Source: Allolobophora icterica (Eukaryota > Annelida > Clitellata > Crassiclitellata > Lumbricidae). From it: DNA of 64,000 nucleotides. The position numbers were made by a program, and so were the translations under genes. Position 1 is the first letter of the stretch. Every line of letters begins with the position of its first letter. Shown one piece after another: positions 36,891 through 48,100 of this stretch. The notes beneath the pieces are model-generated. The model did not search any database, was not told the DNA's origin, and saw only the letters and a program-made list of their open reading frames with translations. Where the stretch lies: contig OY744614.1 of assembly GCA_963556255.1 (NCBI GenBank), positions 35,016,179-35,080,178 on the forward strand. The letters run 5' to 3'.

Positions 36891-38252
36891 CAGTGTTATT
36901 TTCGTTCCTAAAATCATTTTAGTTTTAGTTTCTATTTCTGTCAGGTGTCAATCATTTCTATTTAGTTTTAGTTTTAGTTTTTTAGTTTTCAATCATTTTC
37001 GTTTCTATTTCGTTTCTATTCCTGAAATCATTTTAGTTTTAGTTTAGTTTCAGTTTCTCAAAACCAAATCATTTTAGTTTTCGTTTTTCAAATCATTTTA
37101 GTTTTAGTTTTCGTTTTTCACATAATTTTACTTTAAATGTAAGTTCTGAAAAAGTAGGTTAGCTTACCTTTGATGAAGAAGAAATTACTTGAGACCCTTA
37201 TTAGCGGGACTTAGGTCCGTTCAGGTGCCCCAGTTGTGCCCATCCGAGCATTCATAGTATAAGACGATTTATGTATAACGTGTACTGTAAACGTGTTGAT
37301 GGACCAATAAACTGGTGGTTATGGTTATGGTTATGATAAAGTTGGTTATAGCCTCTAATCGCTTTATATATTCTGTAGAATCAGTCGTGTATGAGGTTCT
37401 TTTCTTGAAATGCAGGCATCCAGAGTCTGTATTGACGGGCTCTCCCTATCCTCCACTTTACGCTTAGACTGTGTTCTCTTGTTTCTACTTTCCTTTGAAT
37501 TTAAGAGTGTGTGAACCTCGGCATGGTTATGACCTATGTGCGTTTTAAGATTTGTTGGATTTTTACCTGCAATAAAAATTACAAAATATGTTTCTTATTG
37601 TGATTACTATATTTTCACGTACTAAAGTAAGGGTGTGTAGCCAAAAGACGGATGCGGAAAAAGTAGCGAGTATGATGCGTAAATTGCGTAGGTATACGTA
37701 CCAGCTATGCGAACACCACATGGCTCTCCTTTGTCATTCAGAACTGTACATCGGCTTTTGTCGTTATCTTCTTCATATATAGAGTAATCCCATACAATAC
37801 TTTCGCGTATCCTACCGGATAAAAGCTTTACTAGACTCATTATTAATAACAAATTTCGTAAACATGCACCCACAGTTTGACAGAAATTGTAGACCGCAAA
37901 CAGGAATAATTTTAGATATGTAGACATGCTCCGTTCAACTGCCGCGCCGATAATTTAATAAAAGAGATGGGCCGCCTTGGTTGGATTTTCATTTTCGAAT
38001 CTTGTTTTTAATAAAATACATGGTTGGATTTTCAATACTTTTCGTTCCAAAAATCATTTTCGTTTTAGTTTTTATTAGTTTTAAATCCATTCTTTTTCGT
38101 TTTTATTTAGTTTTCGTTTCCAAAATCTTTTTCGTTTTCGTTTTTATTTCGTTTCCATTTCTAAAATCTTTTTCGTTTTAGTTTTCGTTTTCGTTAACGA
38201 TTGACTTTTCTTTTTCGTTTTTATTTCGTTTTCGTTAACGATAACATCACTG
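36891..38252 (-). mobile_element. hAT-like element encoding a BED finger
   Basis: Ends CAGTGTTATTTTCGTT (36891) and ATCGTTAACGATAACATCACTG-type right end, reading inward CAGTGATGTTATCGTTAACG; perfect 8-bp duplication GTATTAAG at 36883-36890 and 38253-38260. Subterminal regions (36896-37130, 38035-38245) are dense in TTTTAGTTTTCGTTTC-like repeats, as usual for hAT ends. 1,362 bp, too short for a full transposase; only a BED-finger gene remains. Confidence 0.93.
37364..37840 (-). CDS. BED zinc-finger protein of the hAT element (two exons)
   Basis: Exon 37702-37840 starts MSLVKLLSGRIRESIVWDYS and reaches CTVLNDKGEPCGVRIAG; donor GCTG|GTACGT in phase 1. Exon 37364-37566 (acceptor ATTGCAG) continues KNPTNLKTHIGHNHAEVHTL and ends at TAA. 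Joined, it forms a C-x8-C ... H-x4-H BED finger with the aromatic VWDY start, the DNA-binding N-terminus of many hAT transposases. No DDE/RNase-H or hATC dimerisation part follows. The open frame extends upstream to a Met codon ending at 37927, so the start is uncertain. Confidence 0.75.
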
Positions 38253-38260
38253 GTATTAAG

Positions 38261-38850
38261 TCAATTAAATATCAAATACCAAGCCCAGCTGAACCAACCA
38301 TACCTAAGTCACCCATTTTATACATGGTAAATTATCCCACAGTTTACACTTAGTTTATTTTCTATTGCACAGATCTGAATCTCTACATACTTAATTGAAA
38401 GATAATTATATGTGACCTATTTGTGGTGATTTCAATTGGCTGGAATTAATTATGTTTAATCGTGTATAATGTATATGATAAATAAACATGGAGACTGAAG
38501 AAACTCTGATCAGCAGAATCAAGAAACTTTAATAATGCCATACATAATAGTAAGCTATGCAGGGCATCCAGTATTTGCTGTAAGAAATCTTTAGTAGCTG
38601 GTGTCTTCGTAAAATATCATCGTACCTCTCAGTCTTGCATCGATTTCCTTTCGACTGTTTATGAACTATGGCACTTAAATCTCTGCTATTATTATTATTA
38701 TTATTATTTTTTTTTTATGCCCCAAGGTACATATGATCCCTCGGGGACTTAAATATTAATTAAAATAGGTAAATCATCTGGAACGGCCTCTATTCCTCAG
38801 GAATCGAGAGAGGGAAAGTGCCGCGGAAAGCTACTGCGTTGTAGCGTTGG

Positions 38851-38886
<36 letters not shown>

Positions 38887-40181
38887 TAGCCACTTAGAAA
38901 ACTCAGTTAAGTCGAGTAAAACCTGACAAGCTTCTACAGAGCGGTGACGGTGCAATTTATTCTAGGAAACGTGACAATCAGATCCGAAGAAAAGTGACAT
39001 AATCTTGATAAGCAATCATGGTCTAACCAGACCAAATAAATGAAATTCAGACACGTAAGGCAAGGTAGCACATAGAAACTCTACGAAACAATGATCCAAG
39101 TTTTTGACAAAGAAATCACAAGAATTCTAGACGGTGCTATGATTATCGGTCAGCAAGCATGAAGGCATCGAAATCATTGTTTTCTTCTAAAAATTTTCTA
39201 CCCTCTGAAATGACCATAGTGATCAAACATTTGTAAACAACCACTCAAAGAAAATGTCTCAGCTGCTGACACAATAGAATTCAAACTCAGCCAATGCCAA
39301 TGTCTTTTCTGGTAAATATTAGCAGTTTTCTCCATTGTTGCCAATGCCAAATGCAAGTCTGTTCTAGGAAAAAGTTGAGAAATTTAAGAAAACAGGGAAA
39401 TTAACTCTACACAGAACTTATGTTTCTGCAGAATCAGAAAACAGTTTCACGAGTTTCTGGAACAAGAGATATAAGTTTTTGGAACAAACAGAAACTACTC
39501 ATTGTTTCATGTCAGTAAGTGTAAACATGCTGACATTACGAAATGCTCACATCTACAACTCATTTCGTAACTGGTTTCAGTAACCACAATCATTGCCAAC
39601 CAGTGTGCTAAAACATGGCCACAATTAGATGCTTCAATTAACTGGTTTAAAGTCAGCATGCATGTCAAAGATCAAATCCATCATGCAGTCAACTAAGGAT
39701 AAATACACTACTTAGACAATTAGTCAATTAAAAAAAAAAACTTGAAACAAATCAACGAGATTTAAAACAGATTAGAAGTGGTTTTGCAAATCTACTTCAA
39801 TAAACTACACTACCATGCGGTGACAAGAATGATGCCTGCTAACAAGAATAAGTAGAAAAATCTTTAATTCTTGGCCTTCCCCTTGAGATTAATGTGGCAT
39901 TGGCAATATCTCACAAACAGCTTCCAAAGAATCAACTGTTTTCCACCAGGAATTCAAACTAAAGAAAGCTCCAACTCAAAGGGCAAATATTTACTTCAAT
40001 CAGGGTTTCAAATCCTGTCTCACTATTTCACTACAAAAAGCTGCAAGAATACGAGTTGATATAACTGTCTGTACAGATTCTGCAGCTACATTTTCCTAGC
40101 TGTATTGAAAGTGACAATGACTCTTGGAAAGTACATCAAGCAACTCACTTTAACACAGAGTTGACATTCCAATACTGTTTC
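38261..40181. other. No gene recognised
   Basis: Two ATT microsatellites; otherwise no exon, repeat or element with readable ends. Confidence 0.5.
38843..38886 (+). repeat. (ATT)n microsatellite, second of a pair
   Basis: Another ATT run is at 38686-38709. The two bracket about 140 bp beginning ATGCCCCAAGGTACATATGA. Confidence 0.9.
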
Positions 40182-40185
40182 TTAA

Positions 40186-41078
40186 CCCCTTCAGTGCCTT
40201 ACATGACGTCTTAAGACGTCATGCTGACTAGGTGCTCACTGTGCCTTGTAAGACGTCTTTAGACGTCAATTTTATATTGACTGCATTGAAAGCGTGGCAC
40301 TGCGGGTATAGTACTGAAGTCGTGTCGATGGCACTGCAGGAACACATGTGATGCCTGTAGGCTATTTTGGGCTATATTTTGGGCTACATTCGAACCATGG
40401 ATAAGCCGGACTGTATACTGGACTATAATCGTAATATGGGCGGAGTCGACAAGTCAGACCAGCTATTGGAGCCGTACGATGCTACCAGGAAGACAATGGT
40501 CTGGTATAAAAAGCTGGGAATTCATTTGTTACAGCTTGCCATGCTAAATGCCCACATTCTCTACAAGAAATCACACCCCCAACCGAAGTTGTCATACTTG
40601 GAGTTTACTAACGAAGTCATACAACAGCTTCTTCAAAGAGACGCTCATGATGATCCGTCTTCGTCGGAATTTATGCCGTGTGAAAATGTGTTGCGACTCA
40701 CTGAACGTCACTTTCCCACTAAAATTCCCCTTGTTGGTCAACAGACAAAAGCAATGAAACGCTGTAAGGTCTGCTACACGAAAAGTAAGATTCGTCGTGA
40801 GAGTCGTTACACATGCACCAAGTGTCCATCGAAGCCGGGACTATGTGTTGACAATTGCTTTGAACTATACCATTCGAAACACAAGTTTTGGAAGTAAACA
40901 GTACTCTACATCCATAGAATGCAGAATGTAAATATGTTATTAGTGTTGTGCACAAGAAATATTAACATTGTGAAGACTGGAAGTTATAACATATAGACCT
41001 TCTATCACGCTAATAATACGCTTCCATGCCTGGCACAGGGGGTACCGGAAACCGCAAAAATACCTGGCAGCGAAAGGG
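40186..41078 (+). mobile_element. piggyBac element, internally deleted, ends intact
   Basis: TTAA duplications at 40182-40185 and 41079-41082. Ends CCCCTTCAGTGCC and, inverted, CCCTTTCGCTGCC. Just inside the left end is the 20-bp palindrome ATGACGTCTTAAGACGTCAT (40203-40222), repeated in part at 40249-40268. 893 bp, so about two thirds of the transposase gene is missing. Confidence 0.93.
40367..40897 (+). pseudogene. piggyBac transposase, C-terminal fragment
   Basis: An open frame of 176 residues. KPDCILDYNRNMGGVDKSDQ carries the last catalytic Asp region of DDE piggyBac transposases, followed by the helical insertion (WYKKLGIHLLQLAMLNAHIL) and the cysteine-rich C-terminal finger (CKVCYTKSKIRRESRYTCTK, CVDNCFELYH). 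The N-terminal DNA-binding part and first two Asp are deleted, so it cannot transpose by itself. Best match in memory is the PGBD4-like group. The frame is undamaged, implying recent origin. Confidence 0.9.
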
Positions 41079-41082
41079 TTAA

Positions 41083-42727
41083 GTCTTCCATAAGGCCTAA
41101 CTTTCGTACAACATTTCTATCTGATACCTAGCATTACACTGTGACAAAGTTGCTGACTGGTTAAGTCCTTGCTTTCTAGCATACAGTGCACAGGTCCGAG
41201 ACTCCCTTCCTGAGACAGAGTTACTGACACATCGTAAACATACAACTGTTCAGTGTCTCCAGATGATGTCCCGTCAAAAGACAGCGGTCGATATAGAAAA
41301 AAATAAACAAAAGAAACAGATTTCTATGAAGGTACTGGCATTTGGTAACATGCACCATGCTTGGTAATATTTGTAGCTGCATAGTTCATAAACACTAACA
41401 TTCCAAGCCAAGATACGCTGCCTTTCACGTACATACACTGGTCACATGTCAAAATGCTTAGACTCAGAAAAATGTGCTATCAGAGTCTGAGATGGAAGTC
41501 TTCATGCTTCTGGAAACTGAAACGTTAACAAGATCACAGAAACTGAAAATCCAAAACGCCAAAATGTGATGCAATGTTAATATGGAGTTGCATGACTACA
41601 TGCAGTGGTTTCTAGGTTGGTTTTAATGACGAGCGTGCACTAAAACGTATGGAAAACTAATCTCTCTCGTCGTTAAAGGTTAAAGGTCGTCATCTAATAT
41701 ATCACTAAACTTTCCTATTCAGAAGCTCATTATCCATCACTCACCTCAGCAAATAAACGTTATTCCTTATAACTGATGTTATGGTCAGTTTTTTTCTTTC
41801 ATTTTCTGTGTTTATTGACAAATTGGTATTTGCAGTCTTTTAGATAGCAAGTAACAGGGCCAGCCAATGTCCGCATATGCTAAGGCTAAGAAAATCAAGT
41901 CACTTAAACTTTATACTCATGGTTCCATTGGTTCCTTCTTGGTCTGACTAGTGATCAATCTATCTTCTTCTTCTTGTGTGACTCATGTAAATGCTCTCAT
42001 TCTCTTTTGAAAGTGTTACAGCGCACCATACAATCACAGGTTAATAAAACTAATAATCACATTAAAACTTTTTATTACATGTATTTTATCATAGTGCTAC
42101 TGAAGTTGATAAGGCTGGATAGAGCACAGGCTAAGGTATTAAAAAATAATAATCCACAGAATCTGTTAAAATTTGATGCAAAATTTTTCTGGAAGTAGAG
42201 GTGGACTGGTTGCAGCAGGGTCAAAATGGAAAAGAAGAAGTAATAACTGAACAGTGATCACTTGAAACCTGTAACAAATGAAATGCTCAAATGTTGTTAA
42301 GAACTAATAAATATTCTTCTCACCAAGTCATTCACTCGTGATAAATCCCAACATATACATAGCTGAGATTTTCAAAGACCGATTTGAACCAATATTTAGT
42401 TTTAACGAGTTCATGCTTTTGACTTTGTAGAAAATCAGCTCAGATTACAGACAAATATTAATAATGAATATTCAATGTAGCAAAGCCAAGTCAAAATGAC
42501 AAAACTCGTTTAAATCTGTTAGTGACATATATGCAGTATTATGCACAATACCCCTGAAACATAACATCGGCATTCTTGTGAATACCAAATTAAGCAGCAG
42601 GCCTTGCAATATCGGCCAAGTTAAGATGTCAATTAGTATTCGTTCTAAAAAAAGACTCATGTATGGACTGGATGTCACATGATAGCAAAATGCCTCATAA
42701 AACTTTAAAAAACATAAGGGGTTTATG
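41083..42727. other. No gene recognised, one SINE body
   Basis: SINE body at 41850-41970. Minus strand 41140-41320 is open for about 60 codons but lacks an acceptor. Confidence 0.5.
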
Positions 42728-43005
42728 GGAAATGGGCTCTGTAGCAGCATTAGCAAAATGAGAAATGGGTTCTGTAGCAGCATTAGCAAAATGGGAAACG
42801 GATTCCGTAGCAGCATTAGCAAAATGGGAAATGGGTTCTGCAGCAGCATCAGCAAGTGCTACTTAAGAGCACTAGCACAGCTAAAAATTACCAAGTGCTA
42901 CTTAAGAGCACTAGCACAGCTAAAAATTACCAAGTGCTAATTAAGAGCTAGCACAGCTAAAAATTACCAAGTGCCAATTAAGAGCTAGCACAGCTAGAAA
43001 TTACC
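42728..43005 (+). repeat. Two adjacent minisatellites (33 bp and about 39 bp)
   Basis: 42728-42852: four units of GGGTTCTGTAGCAGCATTAG plus CAAAATGGGAAAT. 42853-43005: four units of CAAGTGCTACTTAAGAGCAC plus TAGCACAGCTAAAAATTAC. Confidence 0.85.
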
Positions 43006-43699
43006 AACCTGCTTGCAATTCTGAATGGTTGGCCTAGAATAAAACAGGACAACGAAAATTCTTGCCTCAATGCACAGTTTTCTTTTGCCAAGCAGACGAC
43101 TCACAGTAAGATATAAAAAAGTCAGTTTTTATCAACAATTATTTACCAACATTAGCTATAAGAATAAAAGATCCCAATTGCCCTAAACGAAAAGGTGTAA
43201 GCCTGCGATATGGCATCAAGAATTGATGGTGCGAAAAACTCCACGCTGTACTGAGGTCAACATCCAGAAGTTCAGTTTGCCTTGAAGAGAGATACAGAGA
43301 GGGAATTCCAAAACCTAGGTCCAGTAAAAGAAAAAAGCTCGTTCACCAAGAACAGTTCTAGTCTTTGATATGACCAGAAAAAGATAATCAGATGACCTGG
43401 TTTAATAAGGACATACTAATTACTAGTGAGAGCCATAAGGACTGATTTTAAGTATTGTGTTTTATAAACTACGAGCCCCAAATGAAACACTGCACAAGGA
43501 TTCCACTAATGGCAAGCTGTAATTAGGTCAACATCTGGAAGATCAGTCTGCCAAGTCAGAGAGAGACCTCCTATGGTGGATAAGCATTTTCAAAAGATTA
43601 GCTGTACGTAGAGGACAAAATATAACACAAGTGACTGGGCAGATTGAACAGAGAGTTACAGGGAGGGAATTTCCTATAGTCAAGCAACCATAAAAGCTC

Positions 43700-44016
43700 A
43701 TTAACCAAGAACAGGCCTTGTTCTAGGTATGACCGGAGAAAGGCTATCAGATGACCTTGTTGACAAGCGATAAGACTAAGGAATAAGAACTGATTTTAAA
43801 TATTGTGGTTGACTACAGTTTAAAAAATGTTTTATAAACCATAAACCCCAGTTTGAAACAGATTCTTTGCTGAACAGGAAGCCTATGCAATGATTTAACT
43901 ACAGGGGCTATGTGCTCGTATTTTGATGTATTAGTTACACTACATGCATACAAGTAGGATACAGTATATACTTGAATGCTACTGTTAGTCAAGTCATCGG
44001 TTAGGAACTCCAACAC
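43700..44016 (-). mobile_element. Non-LTR retrotransposon (LINE) ORF2 fragment
   Basis: YEHIAPVVKSLHRLPVQQRI followed by CFKLGFMVYKTFF is the standard HVTPVLxSLHWLPVxxRIxFKLxxLxYK motif near the end of reverse transcriptases of the CR1/L2/Jockey-like LINEs. The frame stops at 43813. Similar but more decayed sequence continues to about 43470. Confidence 0.75.
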
Positions 44017-44912
44017 GTGCCAACCAATTACTTATTGCTTTGACATTCAATTAAAATTTATTTCATGCTGACTTTTAGTTTTTTAATTTGCTTACCTTTC
44101 CTGATTCTCTTGTCTAACTCAACAAAACACAATTTTTTTTTCACAGCTATCAGGTCATTATTATTCCTCCACCATTCCTATTGTGACAAACTGTTTTTGT
44201 GCCTGAATTTCACAGTGCACCTCCTCAAGTTACTAACAAAATTAGGCATTTTCAACTTCCAGTTAAATTTTTCTGAAGCTCAACAAACTGCTTTATGTAT
44301 TTTGTCAGGTTAAACTAACTTACTACTGTTTGCACAAAACCTCATTCAGAAAACACAGGATGTTTCAGAAGCCAAACATGTTCAGTTGTAGATGTATGAA
44401 TTCTAATTTTCTGTGATCAGTTGCATGAAATTTTCACTGAATTTAAGCATCCGAGAAACACCGAGATAGAAAGATGTACTACTGGATTACACAGTCGTTT
44501 GCACATTCATTCCAGAGAATGTTAAAGTCATCAACTCAATATACAACTCCCAGCAGAAGTTCAAAGGCAAGCACAGATGAGCAGCTCTGGTTCAGCAGTT
44601 AAAACATGGACAGAAATACCACCAGCCTTACCTCATCTATCTGCTTAACCCAATCCCTCTTGTTTGATAATTATTTTTGTGTTCAGTCTGCTACTGTGAT
44701 CGACTTGGCATTACACAGTTATTTACGTGAGGTTGTCGCTAATTTTGAGTTCTTGGACGTTTTTGTTCTTTGTGATTAACCCGCCTTGTCCTTGGAACAG
44801 TCCATCTCTACTCAAGGATAAATGACAGGTTCCCGATGGATGGTCTTGGGGCTCACACACCTACACAACTCATGCATACAGTGGCAACTACAGAAATCTG
44901 TTTCTAATATAA

Positions 44913-44918
44913 TTTATT
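44913..44918 (-). terminator. Poly(A) signal of myosin IX transcript
   Basis: AATAAA on the minus strand, 75 bases past the stop codon. It fits a very short 3' UTR. A longer UTR using a later signal is not excluded. Confidence 0.55.
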
Positions 44919-44992
44919 TTTAATCAAGGGTTCAAAGGCACTGAAAAAATTCCTTCACAAAAGTCCCATGGCTTTGACGATTAATGTGGCCT

Positions 44993-45143
44993 CTAACCAT
45001 TATCACTGGCACTGATCACACTTTCGTCATCAAACTCCTCCAGCTCATCACCGGTGCTCTCAACTTCATCCGTGCTCAGCATGTCGTCCTCTGAAACGCT
45101 CATATGACACTCAAGCGCTGGCAGTTGATTCGTCAGTGATTCC
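44993..45143 (-). CDS. MYO9: Myosin IX last coding exon with stop
   Basis: 151 nt. Acceptor CCTGCAG. It completes KKESLTNQLPALE and ends in an acidic tail (TGDELEEFDDESVISASDNG) and TAG. The much longer vertebrate C-terminal extension is absent, so this is a short-tailed form or only one of several 3' ends. Confidence 0.93.
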
Positions 45144-48100
45144 CTGCAGAAGGACAAACCAAACAGATAAGTCGAAACATGGACCATAAGTATTTCAATT
45201 ACACTCAGACAGCTAAGGCAAACGCTATCACTCTTTTATTACACATCTGTTGTACTTCATTGGCTGTCTGCAATGCCAGCTGGGAAAATGCTCCTAACTA
45301 TTTGCAGGCATTTTGTTCCCCTGTTGCAGGTTTAGCTAGCTGCGAAAATCTTCACAGTCCACGGTGAACTTGTTCTTCCTTTCGAACACATTTATTCGAA
45401 CACACAGCATCTGCTGCTACTGCTGATGCTGCAGACAATGACTTGCTAATTTCACATCACAAAGTGAAAACTGAGCTACAGATACCTAAGCAAAGTAAGA
45501 AAACTAATGAGAAAGTAAGGTAAAACTAAACAAATAAACAATCAAAATACAAAACCTCAAAACTATGCCTAAACAAATTTATAAACCAAGATTAAAGACA
45601 TTATGGTTAAAAAATCAACTAAAAAATCACAGTCTGAAAATTCTTGAGCAAATTCTACACTCAGAAGAAAAGAAACGTTGAACAGTAGAACTTTTTATTA
45701 ATTAGTAATTAATTAGTAATTATTAATATAAGAACTCACTTTTTATCCTGAAGACACTGAATTGCTGCTGATAGCATCCGAATGTCACGATCATCCTCTG
45801 GTGTTCCTGGCTGGAGCAGATTCTCTTCACTCCCATTTTCCACTAACGATAGCTACAGAATTATACAGTTTTAGTAAATTTAAAAGAAACGAGCATGTCT
45901 TTTATTAAAGTTAAATAGAAACAAAACACAAAATACTGTTCGTTCCCCCGGGTGAGGTCTGCCCTGGCTCAGTCTCGCTCTTTCGCTGTTGCGGGCCCAT
46001 CCCTACGGAGCTCTCTTCCCTTGATGCTGAGTGGGACCCTACTTGCTCGGTTTCTCTCTCTCTTTTGTTCGTCGTTTAAAGTCCACAAGGCTCACACGCT
46101 GAGAGCGCCTCTGAATAGTCTGCACTGTGATAGGCACTTAAAAAATTCCCACACACCATACCATACCATACAATACTGCATTGCCTTAGCAACATGCACA
46201 GAAACCCTTGATTAATCAGCTGAAGCCAACACTAACAATAGCAGAATTCATTTAACTTAATTGAGCACAAATATTTCAAATATTTCAAAATAATCACCAA
46301 AGATATATAAATGGTTCTAATGTCAGTTAACTAGAAATCCTTGCTTTTCTGTTTACAAATGTAACCTAAGCCTTAAAAAAACAATCTCCGCTTTGTCACA
46401 GCACATTACCGTGTCTCTCCGATATCATAATGAAACTAGCAAGTGCCAACAAATTTTCTGCTTTTACACGCTAGTTCAACTGTCACGCATGTTTTGCTTT
46501 ACCATAGAACACATCACCATACCCTTAAAAGACACACAAAGTAGGATTAGTGGCAAACGGTGATTTGATCAGTGAAACAACAATTTAATTAATAGACCAA
46601 TCACGATGCATCATATAAATAGACAATAGCCAAAATTTAACATCTGTTCCTGAAACAAAACACTGTCAAGACCAATGTTGCAGAGTAATGCATGCATAGA
46701 TTGGACTGCCTAGAGCAAAGACCACGATTGCAATGCCTTACCTTGACCTGACGTTTACTGGCCCTTAGCGTTGCTAGTTTCTCATTTGCATCAACAGCAG
46801 CTGTGTCCAAACTTCTGATACCAGCCAACGTATAGCGGATCTTCTTCAGCTGTGACTCGATGATAGACTGAATGCAGCTATGAAACAAAAGAGACACGTC
46901 AATTGTAAACATCGTACAAGACTTCAGGTCTTAAGAGATAACCCAAAATAAATAACTTACCAGGCAAGCTGGTCCATTTGGTAGCATGTCTAACGATTGT
47001 GAGTATGTGTCCACTGAGTTGACTCCATCCATACGGCAACCTTGGACAAGCTGCTTGGCAGTGCTTGCTCACATTTGTCTCGCCACATTTACAATTAAAT
47101 TAATAATATAAAAAAACACGAATATCATGAAGCGAAGTTTTTGTTACGCTCCTCTCATTGGCCGCTTCCAACTAATGAATATTCTATTACCAATGACATC
47201 ACTGTTTACAAATGGCAACATTCCAATGGACGTTCATTTCACATTTAATTCAATGTAAATTTAAATATACTGTAAATTGGTGGTGGCTGCTCTTTTAAAC
47301 TAAAGTCTTAAAACGCGCTAAACTAGTAAATAAATAATAAACTGGCATAAAAGAGTTGTCTAGTTTTGAAAAGCAGCTGCAATATTGACAACTAAACATA
47401 TTTGTACAGACCTCCATAGATTTCATTATACTGAGAGGCTTAAATTATGGTTTCCGAGGTAACGTAAATTAGTTCATCACAACAGTTTACTGTTCTACCA
47501 CATACACATTTTTAGTCTAGAACCTATTATCTTCTAATGGATTTCCATTTTTCAAACACAACCATAACAATGACCATTTCAAGCAGAAATACCAATCACA
47601 GAAAACCACAGACTAGCATCATTATGGCTAAGCAAATACTTACACACTCTGCTTTGGAACGTGAGTCAGGCTTTCCTGAGTCGGGAGCTCGTTGAGCGTA
47701 CGAAGGATGCTGGGGGCAAATATTATTGCCAAGGCATTTGAAGACATACAATTGGACTCTTCCTGCTGTGCAACCCTGAATAGAACATCAACTCCATTTA
47801 AACACTGCTAAATGGCCAATCACCAGAGTAAAACAATCAGAAAATTGTGCACATCAATCACATTACAATCAAGTTAATCCAGTGGCAATCAAGTTAATTC
47901 AGTGGCCCTAACTGCACTTGCCCGGTTTAATAACTACCTTTTTTAGACTGAGCCCAATCTGGCTAACATTCATCCACTCACCCACGAAGAAATGCAACAA
48001 GTCTTAATCCTATGCTTGCTACATATCAGGTATCTCTGCCAAAACAACTAACTGATAGATTTGATCAGTGCATCGCTAATCAGTGTTTAATCTAGTCCCC

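Noticed and set aside
41140..41320. About 60 open codons on minus (YRPLSFDGTSSGDTEQLYVY)
   Set aside because: No acceptor upstream and no family resemblance; this length of open frame occurs by chance.
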